NCBI RefSeq assembly: GCF_009936215.1
Contig: NZ_AP019551.1
Span: forward strand, 954,708 to 1,018,707
From: Athalassotoga saccharophila
GTDB taxonomy: Bacteria > Thermotogota > Thermotogae > Mesoaciditogales > Mesoaciditogaceae
Direction of reading: 5' to 3'
DNA: 64,000 nucleotides
Part shown: positions 17,789-26,913 of the stretch, in pieces
Numbering within the stretch: the first letter of the stretch is position 1
Layout: each line of letters opens with the position of its first letter
Notes under the pieces: generated by a model
Seen by the model: the letters and a program-made list of their open reading frames with translations, nothing else
What the model was told of the DNA's origin: nothing
The model's database searches: none
Made by a program: the position numbers and the translations under genes

Positions 17789-18949
17789 TTATCCTCCGCT
17801 ACACAATTTTCCTTCTATGTAAACACCCTCAACTTTTGATCTGGCATCGAATGGATGACCGCTCCATATCACAAGGTCTGCATCCTTTCCCTCTTCAATG
17901 GACCCTACCCTGTCTGAAATGCCAAGTATTCTGGCGGGATTTATCGTAAGCATCTTTAGCAAATCCTCTTCCTTCGCACCATACCTTAGAGCACTCGCGG
18001 CCTGAATAGACGCATACTCGAGAGGAATTACCGGATGATCGCACATGAGAGCCGTCAAAACTCCCTTCTCATTCAATATCTTTATCGAATCCATAGTCAT
18101 ATCTTTTAACTCTCTTTTCGTCCTGAAGGTCATCAAAGGCCCTACAACTACGGGTATCCCTTTCTCTTTTAAATAATCGGCTATCTTGTACCCTTCTGTC
18201 CCGTGCTCTATGACGAATCTAAATCCAAATTCCTCCGCTATCCTTGTTGCAGTCAATATGTCATCGTAACGATGGGCATGAATTCTGGCCGGAATCTCTC
18301 CTTTAAGGACTTTTTCTCCCGCTTCGAGTTTGAGATCCCTTTCTGTGAATGGTCTGCCATCCTTCTGTGCGATCTCCTTCTTTTTCATGTAATCCTGTAC
18401 TCTCGTAAAATAAGATCTTATGACAGATGCCACTCCCAAACGTGTCGATGGAGTCTTTTTTTGATCGCCGTAAACCCTTTTTGGGTTTTCACCGAAGGCC
18501 ATCTTCAATCCCGCGGGCTCTTTGACTATCATCTCATTTACTATCTTTGATTTGAACTTTATTATCGCTCCTTGCCCTCCGATTGGATTCGCACTTCCGG
18601 GCACTATCATTACCGTTGTGACTCCGCCACTGAGTGCCCTGTCTATGGCATCATCTTCAGGGTTGAATCCATCAATGGCTTTAACGTCTGCAGTTACAGG
18701 GTCAGTCCATTCATTGCCATCTGATGACACTGGCTCATTTACCCCTTCTTCCCATAATCCTATGTGGGAATGGGCATCTATGAAGCCGGGAATCAAATAT
18801 TTTCCCTCGAGGTCTATTACCTCTGTATCTTTGTCCTTTTTTATCGATTCACCAATTTTGTATATTTTGGAATCTTTGACAAGCACGTCTCCTTTGAATG
18901 GTTTGGACGTAATTGGAAAAACATTCGCGTTTTTGAAAAGTAATTTCAT
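17789..18949 (-). CDS. Amidohydrolase of the imidazolonepropionase/dihydroorotase-like superfamily
   Basis: I use the ATG at 18949, just after the stop of the peroxiredoxin gene, with GGGATGAT as ribosome site. This gives 386 residues. Metal ligands of the amidohydrolase fold are visible: G-F-I-D-A-H-S-H near residue 56, the R-I-H-A-H-R strand, V-I-E-H-G-T-E-G, and the late Asp in A-L-M-C-D-H-P-V. The C-terminal N-P-A-R-I-L-G-I-S-D-R-V-G-S-I-E-x-G-K-D-A-D-L-V is the small beta domain common to the family. The substrate cannot be deduced. The enzyme is cytoplasmic, without a signal peptide. Confidence 0.85.
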   Translation of the reverse strand: MKLLFKNANVFPITSKPFKGDVLVKDSKIYKIGESIKKDKDTEVIDLEGKYLIPGFIDAHSHIGLWEEGVNEPVSSDGNEWTDPVTADVKAIDGFNPEDDAIDRALSGGVTTVMIVPGSANPIGGQGAIIKFKSKIVNEMIVKEPAGLKMAFGENPKRVYGDQKKTPSTRLGVASVIRSYFTRVQDYMKKKEIAQKDGRPFTERDLKLEAGEKVLKGEIPARIHAHRYDDILTATRIAEEFGFRFVIEHGTEGYKIADYLKEKGIPVVVGPLMTFRTKRELKDMTMDSIKILNEKGVLTALMCDHPVIPLEYASIQAASALRYGAKEEDLLKMLTINPARILGISDRVGSIEEGKDADLVIWSGHPFDARSKVEGVYIEGKLCSGG

Positions 18950-18953
18950 TTTA

Positions 18954-19421
18954 TCATCCCAGTTTTGATAAAACATTTTCTATTTCCGCGTAATTGGGCT
19001 CTTTGCCCGGATCTTCAGATACCCAAGCGTAGGCTATCTTTCCGTTTTTATCGACAACAAAGACAGATCTTTTTGCGACAGAATAGCCCTTAATTCCAAC
19101 GAAATTTTCATGAAGTCCACCGTAGGTCTTTGAAACCTTCCTTTCAAAATCACACAGAATTGGAAAATTGATCATGTTCTGCTGTGCGAAGGCTTTATTC
19201 GCGAATGGACCATCAACACTTATACCTATTACTTGCGCGTTGAATTTGTTAAACTTTGAAAGGCTGTCTCGCAATGTGCACATCTCTTTTTGACACACGC
19301 TTGTGAATGCGCCGGGATAAAATGCAAGAATCACATTCTTTCCTGCGAATTCTTTCAGGGATCTCATTTTCAAATCGGTATCGTAAAGTTCAAAGTCGAC
19401 GGCTTTGTCTCCCAATTTCAT
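18954..19421 (-). CDS. Peroxiredoxin
   Basis: The 155-residue thioredoxin-fold peroxidase reduces hydroperoxides. The active-site segment F-Y-P-G-A-F-T-S-V-C contains the peroxidatic cysteine near residue 43 with the conserved Pro and Thr. A second Cys (K-E-M-C) lies five residues later and a third in L-C-D-F. Length and layout suit the AhpE/BCP-like branch, and I cannot name the reductant. It precedes the amidohydrolase gene by 4 bp and probably protects oxygen-sensitive enzymes in this anaerobe. Confidence 0.88.
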   Translation of the reverse strand: MKLGDKAVDFELYDTDLKMRSLKEFAGKNVILAFYPGAFTSVCQKEMCTLRDSLSKFNKFNAQVIGISVDGPFANKAFAQQNMINFPILCDFERKVSKTYGGLHENFVGIKGYSVAKRSVFVVDKNGKIAYAWVSEDPGKEPNYAEIENVLSKLG

Positions 19422-19432
19422 TTGGACACCTC

Positions 19433-20425
19433 CTACTTTGAAAAATCTTTTGCCGTTCTGTACATCATCTCTATTTTATCAGATATTTCAACAAAAATAC
19501 TAACGATCTTTGGATCGAACTGGGTACCCGCATTTTTCATGAGTTCTCCTATCGATTCCTGAATACTTTTCTCAGATTTGTAAGGTCTTTTTGAAACCAT
19601 GGCATCAAAAGAATCAACGACTGTGACAATTCTTGCCTCTAAAGGTATCTCTTCGCCTTTTATACCCGTTGGATAGCCTTTGCCGTCGTACCTTTCATGG
19701 TGAAATAGCGCTATGTTTTTTGCGAATATCAACACATCATCATTTCCATCGAGTATTTCAGATCCTATAGTCGTGTGTGTTTTCATTATTTTCCATTCTT
19801 CTTCATCGAGAGGACCATTCTTAAAAAGAATTTGATCGGGTATTCCTATCTTTCCTATATCATGCAAGGGGGCAGTCATACGCACTTTGAATATGTCCTC
19901 CACCTTCAATCCGATCCTCTCGGCCACAAGCATCGAAAGTTCTCCGACTCTTTGAGTATGACCGTGGGTCTCGTTGTCTCTTATCGAGGCTATTTTATCG
20001 AGTTTTTGAAGTAGTTCTATAGAGAAATTTTCGGATCTTTTTATCTTAGAATAAAATTCATCTATCGTCGAAAAGAAAAGGTCGAATCTTCCCGATTGAT
20101 CTTTTGAGAGGTCTGGAAATGCAGAAAAAAATTTTATCTTAAAAGACAGATCGGCAAAGTCCACCGGTTCTTCAAGTACAATATCGGCCATCTTTTTTAA
20201 ATCGTCTGATATTGACTTCCTTGGTACTATAAGGATGAAAAGGTTTTTGATCCGCTTTCTTAGGTTTTTGAGTTTTTCGATATCGGAATTGTTGAAAACG
20301 CAAAAGATGAACACGTCCCTTGAATCCCTTACCTTTTCATCCTCAGACAAAGGAAAACCATTCATTTTTGACTTGATGACTTGCTTTAAAAATTCATCCT
20401 CGCATATTATCTTTATCTCACTCAA
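19433..20425 (-). CDS. HD-GYP domain protein with degenerate receiver-like N-terminus
   Basis: Residues ~130-330 form an HD-GYP phosphodiesterase domain, a family that hydrolyses cyclic di-GMP. It shows H-T-Q-R-V, H-D-I-G-K-I-G-I-P-D, H-T-T-I-G, F-H-H-E-R-Y-D-G-K-G-Y-P-x-G and V-D-S-F-D-A-M. Residues 1-110 resemble a response-regulator fold (I-I-P-R-K near the usual switch lysine), but I see no convincing phosphoacceptor Asp. TTG at 20425 overlaps the oraE stop (TTGA), so it is translated with the ornithine enzymes. Its role there is unclear. Confidence 0.85.
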   Translation of the reverse strand: MSEIKIICEDEFLKQVIKSKMNGFPLSEDEKVRDSRDVFIFCVFNNSDIEKLKNLRKRIKNLFILIVPRKSISDDLKKMADIVLEEPVDFADLSFKIKFFSAFPDLSKDQSGRFDLFFSTIDEFYSKIKRSENFSIELLQKLDKIASIRDNETHGHTQRVGELSMLVAERIGLKVEDIFKVRMTAPLHDIGKIGIPDQILFKNGPLDEEEWKIMKTHTTIGSEILDGNDDVLIFAKNIALFHHERYDGKGYPTGIKGEEIPLEARIVTVVDSFDAMVSKRPYKSEKSIQESIGELMKNAGTQFDPKIVSIFVEISDKIEMMYRTAKDFSK

Positions 20426-22593
20426 CGATACCCTCGCCTTCTGAGTTCTCTTACAAGGAAACTCGCGACGTCTGCACCATGTGTTCCCCTTCCAAACCCA
20501 GCGTCCATGCCGGCCGATTTCGCAAGATCATTTGTTATCTGTGTACCTCCAGCAACTAAAATAAGTTTATCCCTTACACCTTTTTCTATTGAAAGATCGT
20601 TCAATTTCTTCATGTTGTGGATATGCACATCGTTGTGTGTTATTATCATCGATGCTAAGACAGCCACAGAGTTCGTTTCGACTGCGGCATCTATTAACTT
20701 TTCGACGGGCACACTTGTCCCAAGATAGATGTACTTTATGCCATATTTTTCTATTCCTCCATGTTTTATATCGAGTATCTCTCTCAACCCAACAGAATGT
20801 TCGTCGTTACCCACAGTACCTGCCACAACGCTAACCGGATATCTTTTGAAAAAGTCTATTATCTCTTCATCCGGTAATTGATCTATCTTCTCTGGCAATT
20901 TAATATCCTTAATTTTTATCGAGAATGGGACTCTTCCTTTTATCTCAACATAGGTCCCTTCGGCGGGATGAAGGACGGTCTTATGGATCACATTTATATC
21001 TGTAAGGCCAAACTTTTTCGCCGTTTCTATTGCCGCGGCTTCTGCAAGGTCTGGAGAGGTTGGAAAGGTCATGTCGATCTGCACAACGCCATCATTCAAC
21101 CACTCAACTTCCGGCCTTATTTCGTCTTTTTCGATTTTTTGTAATCTCAAATTGACATTGTCACTTTCATCGAGTTCATCTATGTATTTTATCTTTTCTG
21201 GTTTACAAAGTGTGCATCCGCCTATCAAATCACATGGCTTCTCTATTCCGGATGGAAGGTTGTTATATCCAAAATGTTCGCAGACAGGCGCCATGTAATC
21301 TTTGTCTCTGGGCACTACTGTGCCGGCCGCGATCTCTCCATCTTTCTTTCTTTTTATCCCATCCCCAATTCTTTCGGGATAATAACCATTGTCAACGAAA
21401 AATCCCCTTTCCACGGCTTCAAAATACCCTCCAACCTCTATTATTTCCTCGAGCATGAGAATTGCCCTCATCTTTAATTCTCTTACCTTTTCATTTATTT
21501 TTTCTCTGTCTATTTTGACGTACTCTGTAAGTCCATCCAAGGCTATAAGGGCATGCTTGGCAGTCTCAACCCCGCGGATCGAGTTTATGTGCCATGGCAC
21601 ATTTCTTCCCTCGTCTGGCGTTATAGTAGACTGAAGATGGGCACCCGTTAGCCTTGTTATGAATGCGTCTATCATGTGCATTCTCGTTGCGTCGAAGAGA
21701 TCCGATTCTATGTACTTTGTATTCATCTGGGCACGAAATCTGTAGCCTTTAAAGAGTTCTCTGACGGCAACGGCATAAGGCAAATTTATTCTCATGGTTG
21801 GCGTTGGCGCTGCCGTTGGCGGAACCGTAGATAGCGCTATATTCTCAGGCTTCATTCCCACTTTGACCGAATAAAGTGAATTTATACCGTGCTGGACGAG
21901 TAATTCTGGCATAACCTTCCACGATACCCTTGCCGAGGCATTTGCGTTATGGGCCCCGTCTATCTGAAGCATATTTGCCCATGCCATTATGCGTTTTGCA
22001 ACTGCCGCATCGACAAAAGATCTCACGGGGTTTATTCCCCTGTACAGAACGTTGTATTGTGGATCCTGATGCGCACCATTGACTCCTTCTTCCGCAAAAA
22101 GAACGGCTATTTCTGGACCTGCTACACCGCTAACGTAGGAATGGAGATTTATAGGTCTGCCAACTTCTTCCTCTATCATGTCGAGAGCCTTTCGAGTTGC
22201 CCTCAATTGTTTTCTCGTTATTGGTATCCCGCCTATTCCTTCGGGTGTTCCTTCCATAAGACCGTCTATGTGCGATTGCCCAAGAGTTCTTATAACCATT
22301 ATGTGATCGGCTCCATGCCAGGCGGCCATTCTCATCCTTCTTATATCATCTTCAAATCTTCCAGATGCTATCTCACTCGTTATGACAAGATCGGGTTGAG
22401 GATCTATGTTGTCAAAATAATGTGCGGCGGGAAGTGGGATAGAATTTTTCAAAGGTTCGCTTATCTGTCTGTATTCGTATCCATCCATCTTCCCATAGTA
22501 CGGCTTCCTCCAGGTCCATCCACGTCTTTTTGGTCTGTAATGTTCGAGATCTTTGAGTATTTCATTTATGTCTATCTTATTGTTAACGTCCAT
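20422..22593 (-). CDS. oraE: D-ornithine 4,5-aminomutase, large subunit (B12- and PLP-dependent)
   Basis: The enzyme moves the terminal amino group of D-ornithine to give 2,4-diaminopentanoate. I start at ATG 22593, nine bases after GGAG, giving 723 residues; a TTG 15 nt upstream is less likely. The N-terminal TIM barrel includes G-Q-S-H-I-D-G-L-M-E-G. The C-terminal Rossmann domain carries the base-off cobalamin motif D-E-H-S-V-G (His near 599) and a lysine 11 residues later (D-I-K-H), the same spacing as His618 and the PLP lysine 629 of the Clostridium sticklandii enzyme as I recall them. A tail motif G-F-G-R-G-T-H-G is also present. It overlaps oraS. Confidence 0.95.
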   Translation of the reverse strand: MDVNNKIDINEILKDLEHYRPKRRGWTWRKPYYGKMDGYEYRQISEPLKNSIPLPAAHYFDNIDPQPDLVITSEIASGRFEDDIRRMRMAAWHGADHIMVIRTLGQSHIDGLMEGTPEGIGGIPITRKQLRATRKALDMIEEEVGRPINLHSYVSGVAGPEIAVLFAEEGVNGAHQDPQYNVLYRGINPVRSFVDAAVAKRIMAWANMLQIDGAHNANASARVSWKVMPELLVQHGINSLYSVKVGMKPENIALSTVPPTAAPTPTMRINLPYAVAVRELFKGYRFRAQMNTKYIESDLFDATRMHMIDAFITRLTGAHLQSTITPDEGRNVPWHINSIRGVETAKHALIALDGLTEYVKIDREKINEKVRELKMRAILMLEEIIEVGGYFEAVERGFFVDNGYYPERIGDGIKRKKDGEIAAGTVVPRDKDYMAPVCEHFGYNNLPSGIEKPCDLIGGCTLCKPEKIKYIDELDESDNVNLRLQKIEKDEIRPEVEWLNDGVVQIDMTFPTSPDLAEAAAIETAKKFGLTDINVIHKTVLHPAEGTYVEIKGRVPFSIKIKDIKLPEKIDQLPDEEIIDFFKRYPVSVVAGTVGNDEHSVGLREILDIKHGGIEKYGIKYIYLGTSVPVEKLIDAAVETNSVAVLASMIITHNDVHIHNMKKLNDLSIEKGVRDKLILVAGGTQITNDLAKSAGMDAGFGRGTHGADVASFLVRELRRRGYR

Positions 22594-22954
22594 TTTTATC
22601 AACTCCAAAAAGGGATCTTACCTCGTCCCAGTGATCCTCTTTTACGAGCAACTGACCGGCGTCAAGGTAATCCATCTTTTTTGCCTTTGCAAATCTGTAA
22701 ACCACATTTCCAGCACCTTTACCGAGCAAGTTTTGCTCGAAGATCTTGTCAACGAGATTTTTGGCAGTTATGCTATCGAATCCCATCCTCAACAATACCG
22801 ATCTCTCGATAGAAGGAGATGTATGTGTCCTTGCAAGTTCTACCAGAGGATCAACGACCTGTTCGACAAGTTCCCAGAACCTTCTGTCGAGTTCCTCATC
22901 GCTTAAGTTTTTAAGATGTGCGCTTCTCTCCTCAAAATCATCTGATCTTGTCAT
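22583..22954 (-). CDS. oraS: D-ornithine 4,5-aminomutase, small subunit
   Basis: This 123-residue protein has the composition and length of OraS: an acidic helical N-terminus (S-D-D-F-E-E-R-S-A-H-L), P-S-I-E-R-S-V-L-L-R-M-G-F, then G-A-G-N-V-V-Y-R-F-A-K. The small subunit stabilises OraE in a heterotetramer. It overlaps ortB by 4 nt upstream and oraE by 11 nt downstream, supporting stoichiometric translation. Confidence 0.93.
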   Translation of the reverse strand: MTRSDDFEERSAHLKNLSDEELDRRFWELVEQVVDPLVELARTHTSPSIERSVLLRMGFDSITAKNLVDKIFEQNLLGKGAGNVVYRFAKAKKMDYLDAGQLLVKEDHWDEVRSLFGVDKNGR

Positions 22955-24348
22955 TTTAACACCTCTAATCTCTCTTTTACCTCTTCAAATGTCGATTTGG
23001 TGTCTTTGGCCATGAATTCGATTTCTGTATCTGAAAAATCTTTTTTATCGTATATTTTGATGGCCTCTTTCACATATGATCTCTTTAAACTCTCGAGAGG
23101 ATATTCTATGACGCCTATCTGATCTATGCTTTCTGGTATCGCTATAACCTTCCCGGGTACATCTTCTTTAAGGGAATCACCATTCTTAACCGTTATTCCC
23201 ATCTTCTTGGCGAAGGTAAGTTGTGCGCTTGGCAATTTTCCTGCCCCCGTGTATTCCGTTTCCTGGACGACCAAAATCTCATCTTCATTCATTTCTTTGG
23301 CAATCGCTATCGCGGCCGCAAGGGAGGTATTCCCTGCCGGTCCTCTCATCATGCCCTCAACCTGTGCAAGTGCCTCGGTGGTGAAAAAAACCTCTCCCTG
23401 AGTTACAAGGACGTACCTGTCAAGATATCTAAGAGATCTTGCCGCATTTCTTGGTACATCTACCCTATCCGGGTAGGCCGCGAATGGTATTCCGAATCCC
23501 GTATGGCCAGTCGTAAAGGACTTCCTGTTGAAGTCGTGATCGCTTGCCATGTGAAGGCCTCTTAAGTCCACGCTTGCTCCTATGACCTTTGTTTCAACGG
23601 CACCGGCCATCTTCAATCCTCTCGCCGTACCCGTAACATTTCCTCCCCCTGCGTGCGTGATCACAACTGCATCTGGAAATTTTCCGAATCTTTCCTTAAC
23701 CTGCATTGCAACTTCGTATCCGAGGGTTTCAACTCCTGCAATTCCAAATGGAGTGTAAAGTGACGCATCAAAAAAGCCTGTTTCATCAAGTAACTTCAGC
23801 GTGTAATAAAAAAGTTCCGGCCCAACAGTTAACTGGACGACCTCCGCTCCGTAGGCTTCACATGCGCGTCCTTTCTCGAGGATCTCGGGCTGTCCTATGT
23901 GTTTACTATCAAAGGTTTCCTGAACTATTATCGCCCTTAGATTGTATTTTGCTGCCTGTGAGGCAACTGCCGCTCCGTAATTGCCAGAAGTGGCCGCTAT
24001 GACGCCTTTGTACCCATGCGTTTTTGCATGGTAGACTGATACCGATGCCCTTCTGTCTTTGAAACTTCCAGAAGGATTGGCGGATTCGTCTTTTAAAAAT
24101 ATCCTTGCTCCCTTTCCCTTTTTAGAATACATTCTTACAAGTTTGGTGAGATTTTTAAGTTCGACAAGAGGTGTATTCCCAACCTGCGTTTCTGACTGTA
24201 TTTTTTTTATCTCATCGAATGTGTAAGAAACCTCTTTCATCATTCTTTCGTAGTCAAAGGCTATTCCTTCGATCTCGAACTTTGAATAATCTATTCCAAC
24301 GGCCTTTTTTATTATCTCATTCTTCCTTTTTATGATCTCCTCGTACAT
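22951..24348 (-). CDS. ortB: 2-amino-4-oxopentanoate thiolase, beta subunit (PLP)
   Basis: This 465-residue fold-type II PLP protein looks like a threonine synthase. G-N-T-P-L-V-E-L, S-F-K-D-R-R-A-S with the PLP lysine near residue 118, and T-S-G-N-Y-G-A-A are visible, and T-H-A-G-G-G-N-V is the phosphate loop. Together with OrtA it cleaves 2-amino-4-oxopentanoate with CoA to alanine and acetyl-CoA. Its position between ortA and oraS separates it from an ordinary threonine synthase. Confidence 0.94.
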   Translation of the reverse strand: MYEEIIKRKNEIIKKAVGIDYSKFEIEGIAFDYERMMKEVSYTFDEIKKIQSETQVGNTPLVELKNLTKLVRMYSKKGKGARIFLKDESANPSGSFKDRRASVSVYHAKTHGYKGVIAATSGNYGAAVASQAAKYNLRAIIVQETFDSKHIGQPEILEKGRACEAYGAEVVQLTVGPELFYYTLKLLDETGFFDASLYTPFGIAGVETLGYEVAMQVKERFGKFPDAVVITHAGGGNVTGTARGLKMAGAVETKVIGASVDLRGLHMASDHDFNRKSFTTGHTGFGIPFAAYPDRVDVPRNAARSLRYLDRYVLVTQGEVFFTTEALAQVEGMMRGPAGNTSLAAAIAIAKEMNEDEILVVQETEYTGAGKLPSAQLTFAKKMGITVKNGDSLKEDVPGKVIAIPESIDQIGVIEYPLESLKRSYVKEAIKIYDKKDFSDTEIEFMAKDTKSTFEEVKERLEVLK

Positions 24349-24657
24349 TTAAGCGTCCCTCTTTTCGAGTATACTTTTCAAAGTAGGCCCTATCTTCAAA
24401 AGTTCGGGCAAAGGTTCTCCGAAATCATGCGTGTAGCGAGGATTAACCTCGACAAGGATTCCTTCAACCTTTCTTCCGCTTAAAGTTGTTATCTCGACTT
24501 TTTCTCCGATATTCGCATCATGATTCAAAAATCCATTCACCCACATCTCAAGGGGAACCTGCTTTGTATCGTCGGGCAAAGATGGGGCACGATCGGAGGG
24601 ATTAAGAATAACATCGTGAATTTTAACCCATTCTCCTTTTTTTGCCACATCGATCAT
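24349..24657 (-). CDS. ortA: 2-amino-4-oxopentanoate thiolase, alpha subunit
   Basis: The 102-residue protein is typical of OrtA. It has W-V-K-I-H-D-V-I-L, a mid-segment with P-L-E-M-W-V-N-G-F and the conserved-looking V-N-P-R-Y-T-H-D-F-G near the end. OrtA forms the thiolase with OrtB. The gene overlaps ord by 4 nt and directly abuts ortB. Confidence 0.92.
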   Translation of the reverse strand: MIDVAKKGEWVKIHDVILNPSDRAPSLPDDTKQVPLEMWVNGFLNHDANIGEKVEITTLSGRKVEGILVEVNPRYTHDFGEPLPELLKIGPTLKSILEKRDA

Positions 24658-25667
24658 CTCAATTCGTTGATCATTCCATAAGGTATTCGCATATCCTTCA
24701 TAGTCATAAGACCCGGTCTCGATTCTATGACTTTGGGTATCATGTTGGTAGCCATTGCGATTGTGCCCTTTCCGCCGGGGATTTCTGGCTTTATTTCGAG
24801 AGATATATTCGGATCTCCTTCTATTTGAATGAAATCTCCTGTCTTTACTTCTTCGAGTTCAGGGTGGATCTGCTGTGGATGGACAAGTTCAATTTTGACC
24901 TCGCCGTTTACGAATCCACGGCCTATATGTTTGCATCCGGCAACGTAACCGGGCTTGACTTTAACGTACGGGGTTTCACGATATACCTTTGATACGATGG
25001 GTTCTCTTTCTTCTTCTATCTTTTCAACCTTCCACCCAAGGGCATCTCCTATCATGTATATAGACTGCCTAAAGCCGATATGACCGACGATCTTACCGTT
25101 TTTTATGCCATCGTAAAACTCCTCAACGCTTGTTCCGACACCTTGCGTTCTCATAACCTCATTTCCAAATGGTGAAAGATCATTTATGCGCTGGGCTTTT
25201 ATCTTTTTTACATCTAAACACACACCGGTCAGGGACAATATCAAAGTATCGAGAACAAAGCCCGGGTTTATACCGGTTCCAAGAATTGAAACGTTATGTT
25301 TTTTTGCCAAGGAGTCCATTCTGTGCGAAAGTTCGGGATAATCGATCCAAGGGTAGGCCATCTCTTCGGCAAGCGTTATCACGTTGACCGAATTTTCTAC
25401 TGCCAATTTTATCATCGGAAAGACCACAGGAACAAAGGAGGCCGTCGCGATGACTATTAAATCCGGATCAAATTCTGAAATCGCTTTTTGCGGGTCTGAG
25501 GATATCTGAATATCACTTTCGATCCCGAAAGACTTTAAGGATTTTCCCTCGAGATCCTTTCTAAAGGTTTCGATAACTCCAACGAGTTCGAGTTCACGTT
25601 TTTGGAGAATGTTTTTAACGATGCCACTTCCCATGGCACCCATTCCCCATACCATGATTCTGTACAT
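24654..25667 (-). CDS. ord: 2,4-diaminopentanoate dehydrogenase
   Basis: The 337-residue NAD(P)-dependent enzyme converts 2,4-diaminopentanoate to 2-amino-4-oxopentanoate with release of ammonia. The N-terminal Rossmann motif is V-W-G-M-G-A-M-G-S-G. G-T-G-I-N-P-G-F-V-L-D lies near residue 130, and the fold resembles dihydrodipicolinate reductase. It opens the ornithine gene set ord-ortA-ortB-oraS-oraE. Only 13 bp separate it from the upstream gene and no promoter is visible there, so it probably belongs to a longer transcript. Confidence 0.94.
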   Translation of the reverse strand: MYRIMVWGMGAMGSGIVKNILQKRELELVGVIETFRKDLEGKSLKSFGIESDIQISSDPQKAISEFDPDLIVIATASFVPVVFPMIKLAVENSVNVITLAEEMAYPWIDYPELSHRMDSLAKKHNVSILGTGINPGFVLDTLILSLTGVCLDVKKIKAQRINDLSPFGNEVMRTQGVGTSVEEFYDGIKNGKIVGHIGFRQSIYMIGDALGWKVEKIEEEREPIVSKVYRETPYVKVKPGYVAGCKHIGRGFVNGEVKIELVHPQQIHPELEEVKTGDFIQIEGDPNISLEIKPEIPGGKGTIAMATNMIPKVIESRPGLMTMKDMRIPYGMINELR

Positions 25668-25680
25668 TTTATCTTCCTCC

Positions 25681-26913
25681 TCACAAAGATTGAATTTTTT
25701 TATTGTAATCTATGAACTGATTACCAATCTTCGCTATAACTTCAAAATCATAAGTGCCCGTTGATGGAAAGGTGATCGTCTGCCATGATTTAGAATCAAG
25801 AAGCACCCTTGCACCGCCGGGATTCATTATTATGTTGTGAGATCTGTCGTTGTAAAATCTGTAAAGTTCTATATTTTCCTTCTTCACTATAACGGTAAGA
25901 GAGTTAAGCACAACGTACTTCTTGTTAAAAAGATCGTTGTTGACAAGAGATATTGAAAAAGAGGTTGGAACATTTTTATTTACGTATAAAGGAATATCGG
26001 AAATTATCTTTATGCCTGAGATATCGCTGAGATCTGATTTGTTTACAACTGAAATTGAAGACGTCGCGGACAGATCCTCTGATCCAGATATTTCAGCGCT
26101 AAGATAGTAATTGCCCACATTGAGAGGAATGGTTTTGTAATCGTAGATTAAAGCCTGCTGGCCAGATTGAATTGGAAAAATTGAACTTATCGCGATGTTT
26201 TTAGAATTAAGGATTTTTTTATCTGAGGTAAAGATGGTAAATGAGATATTGTTGACATGCAGATTGACGGTATTTGGTGTGTTGTTCTGAACGTAAAGGC
26301 TTAAATCTGCGCTTTGTCCTTCGATGAAGAAATCATTTTGAGAAGTTATTGAGGCAAAGATTACCGAGGAGTATTTGAATGTTTTTTCTATAGAGACTAC
26401 CTTACCATCGAAATTCATGAGTATTTTTGCGGTGTATTCGCCGGGTTGAAGGTTTGAAAGATTTGTGTCTTTTTTCAACTCGTAAAGCAAGATCGTGCTG
26501 TTAGGCCCTATTTCAGATTTTATGACATCTGATGTGTTGAAAACGTAGATCGGTGTTGAATTGCCCGTTATTTTAAGGCTAAAGGAATATATATCAAAAT
26601 TCCTTGAAGAAGACGAGAGATTTGAAAGATAAACATAAAAATTGAGAGGTTCTCCCGAAAGGTAGTTATCTTTTGGAGAGGTAATGTAGATTTGAAAATC
26701 GCCAACTTTTGCAAGTGAATTCACCTTTACCGTATTTGATCCGCTAAAGCCAAAATAAATCAAAAAAATTGCCAAAATTGCGGCAAAATTTATCCCAAGA
26801 ATAAGATTAACCCTTCCGAAAGGTCTTTTTGGCTTTTTGGGATTTTTTTGGCTGTCTATTTTTTCCCACTCTTGGGGGGAATGAGAATAATATTTGTAGC
26901 CATCTGAATTCAT
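25681..26913 (-). CDS. Membrane-anchored protein with three beta-sandwich repeats
   Basis: This 410-residue protein has a short polar N-terminus rich in Lys/Pro, one transmembrane helix at about 37-57 (L-I-L-G-I-N-F-A-A-I-L) and a large exported part. That part holds three similar ~110-residue units starting near 70, 185 and 295. Each has patterns such as Y-x-S-G-E/F-I-E-G, N-N-x-x-x-x-x-x-V and L-x-x-G-x-Y-x-x, like BsuPI or Ig-like adhesion domains. I cannot name a family. It overlaps pilB by 4 nt, hinting at a role in the type IV pilus or cell envelope. Confidence 0.75.
   Translation of the reverse strand: MNSDGYKYYSHSPQEWEKIDSQKNPKKPKRPFGRVNLILGINFAAILAIFLIYFGFSGSNTVKVNSLAKVGDFQIYITSPKDNYLSGEPLNFYVYLSNLSSSSRNFDIYSFSLKITGNSTPIYVFNTSDVIKSEIGPNSTILLYELKKDTNLSNLQPGEYTAKILMNFDGKVVSIEKTFKYSSVIFASITSQNDFFIEGQSADLSLYVQNNTPNTVNLHVNNISFTIFTSDKKILNSKNIAISSIFPIQSGQQALIYDYKTIPLNVGNYYLSAEISGSEDLSATSSISVVNKSDLSDISGIKIISDIPLYVNKNVPTSFSISLVNNDLFNKKYVVLNSLTVIVKKENIELYRFYNDRSHNIIMNPGGARVLLDSKSWQTITFPSTGTYDFEVIAKIGNQFIDYNKKIQSL

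Noticed and set aside
21949-22812. 287-codon plus-strand frame across oraE and oraS
   Set aside because: It is antisense to two well-recognised genes, with low-complexity, cysteine- and tyrosine-rich sequence typical of shadow frames.
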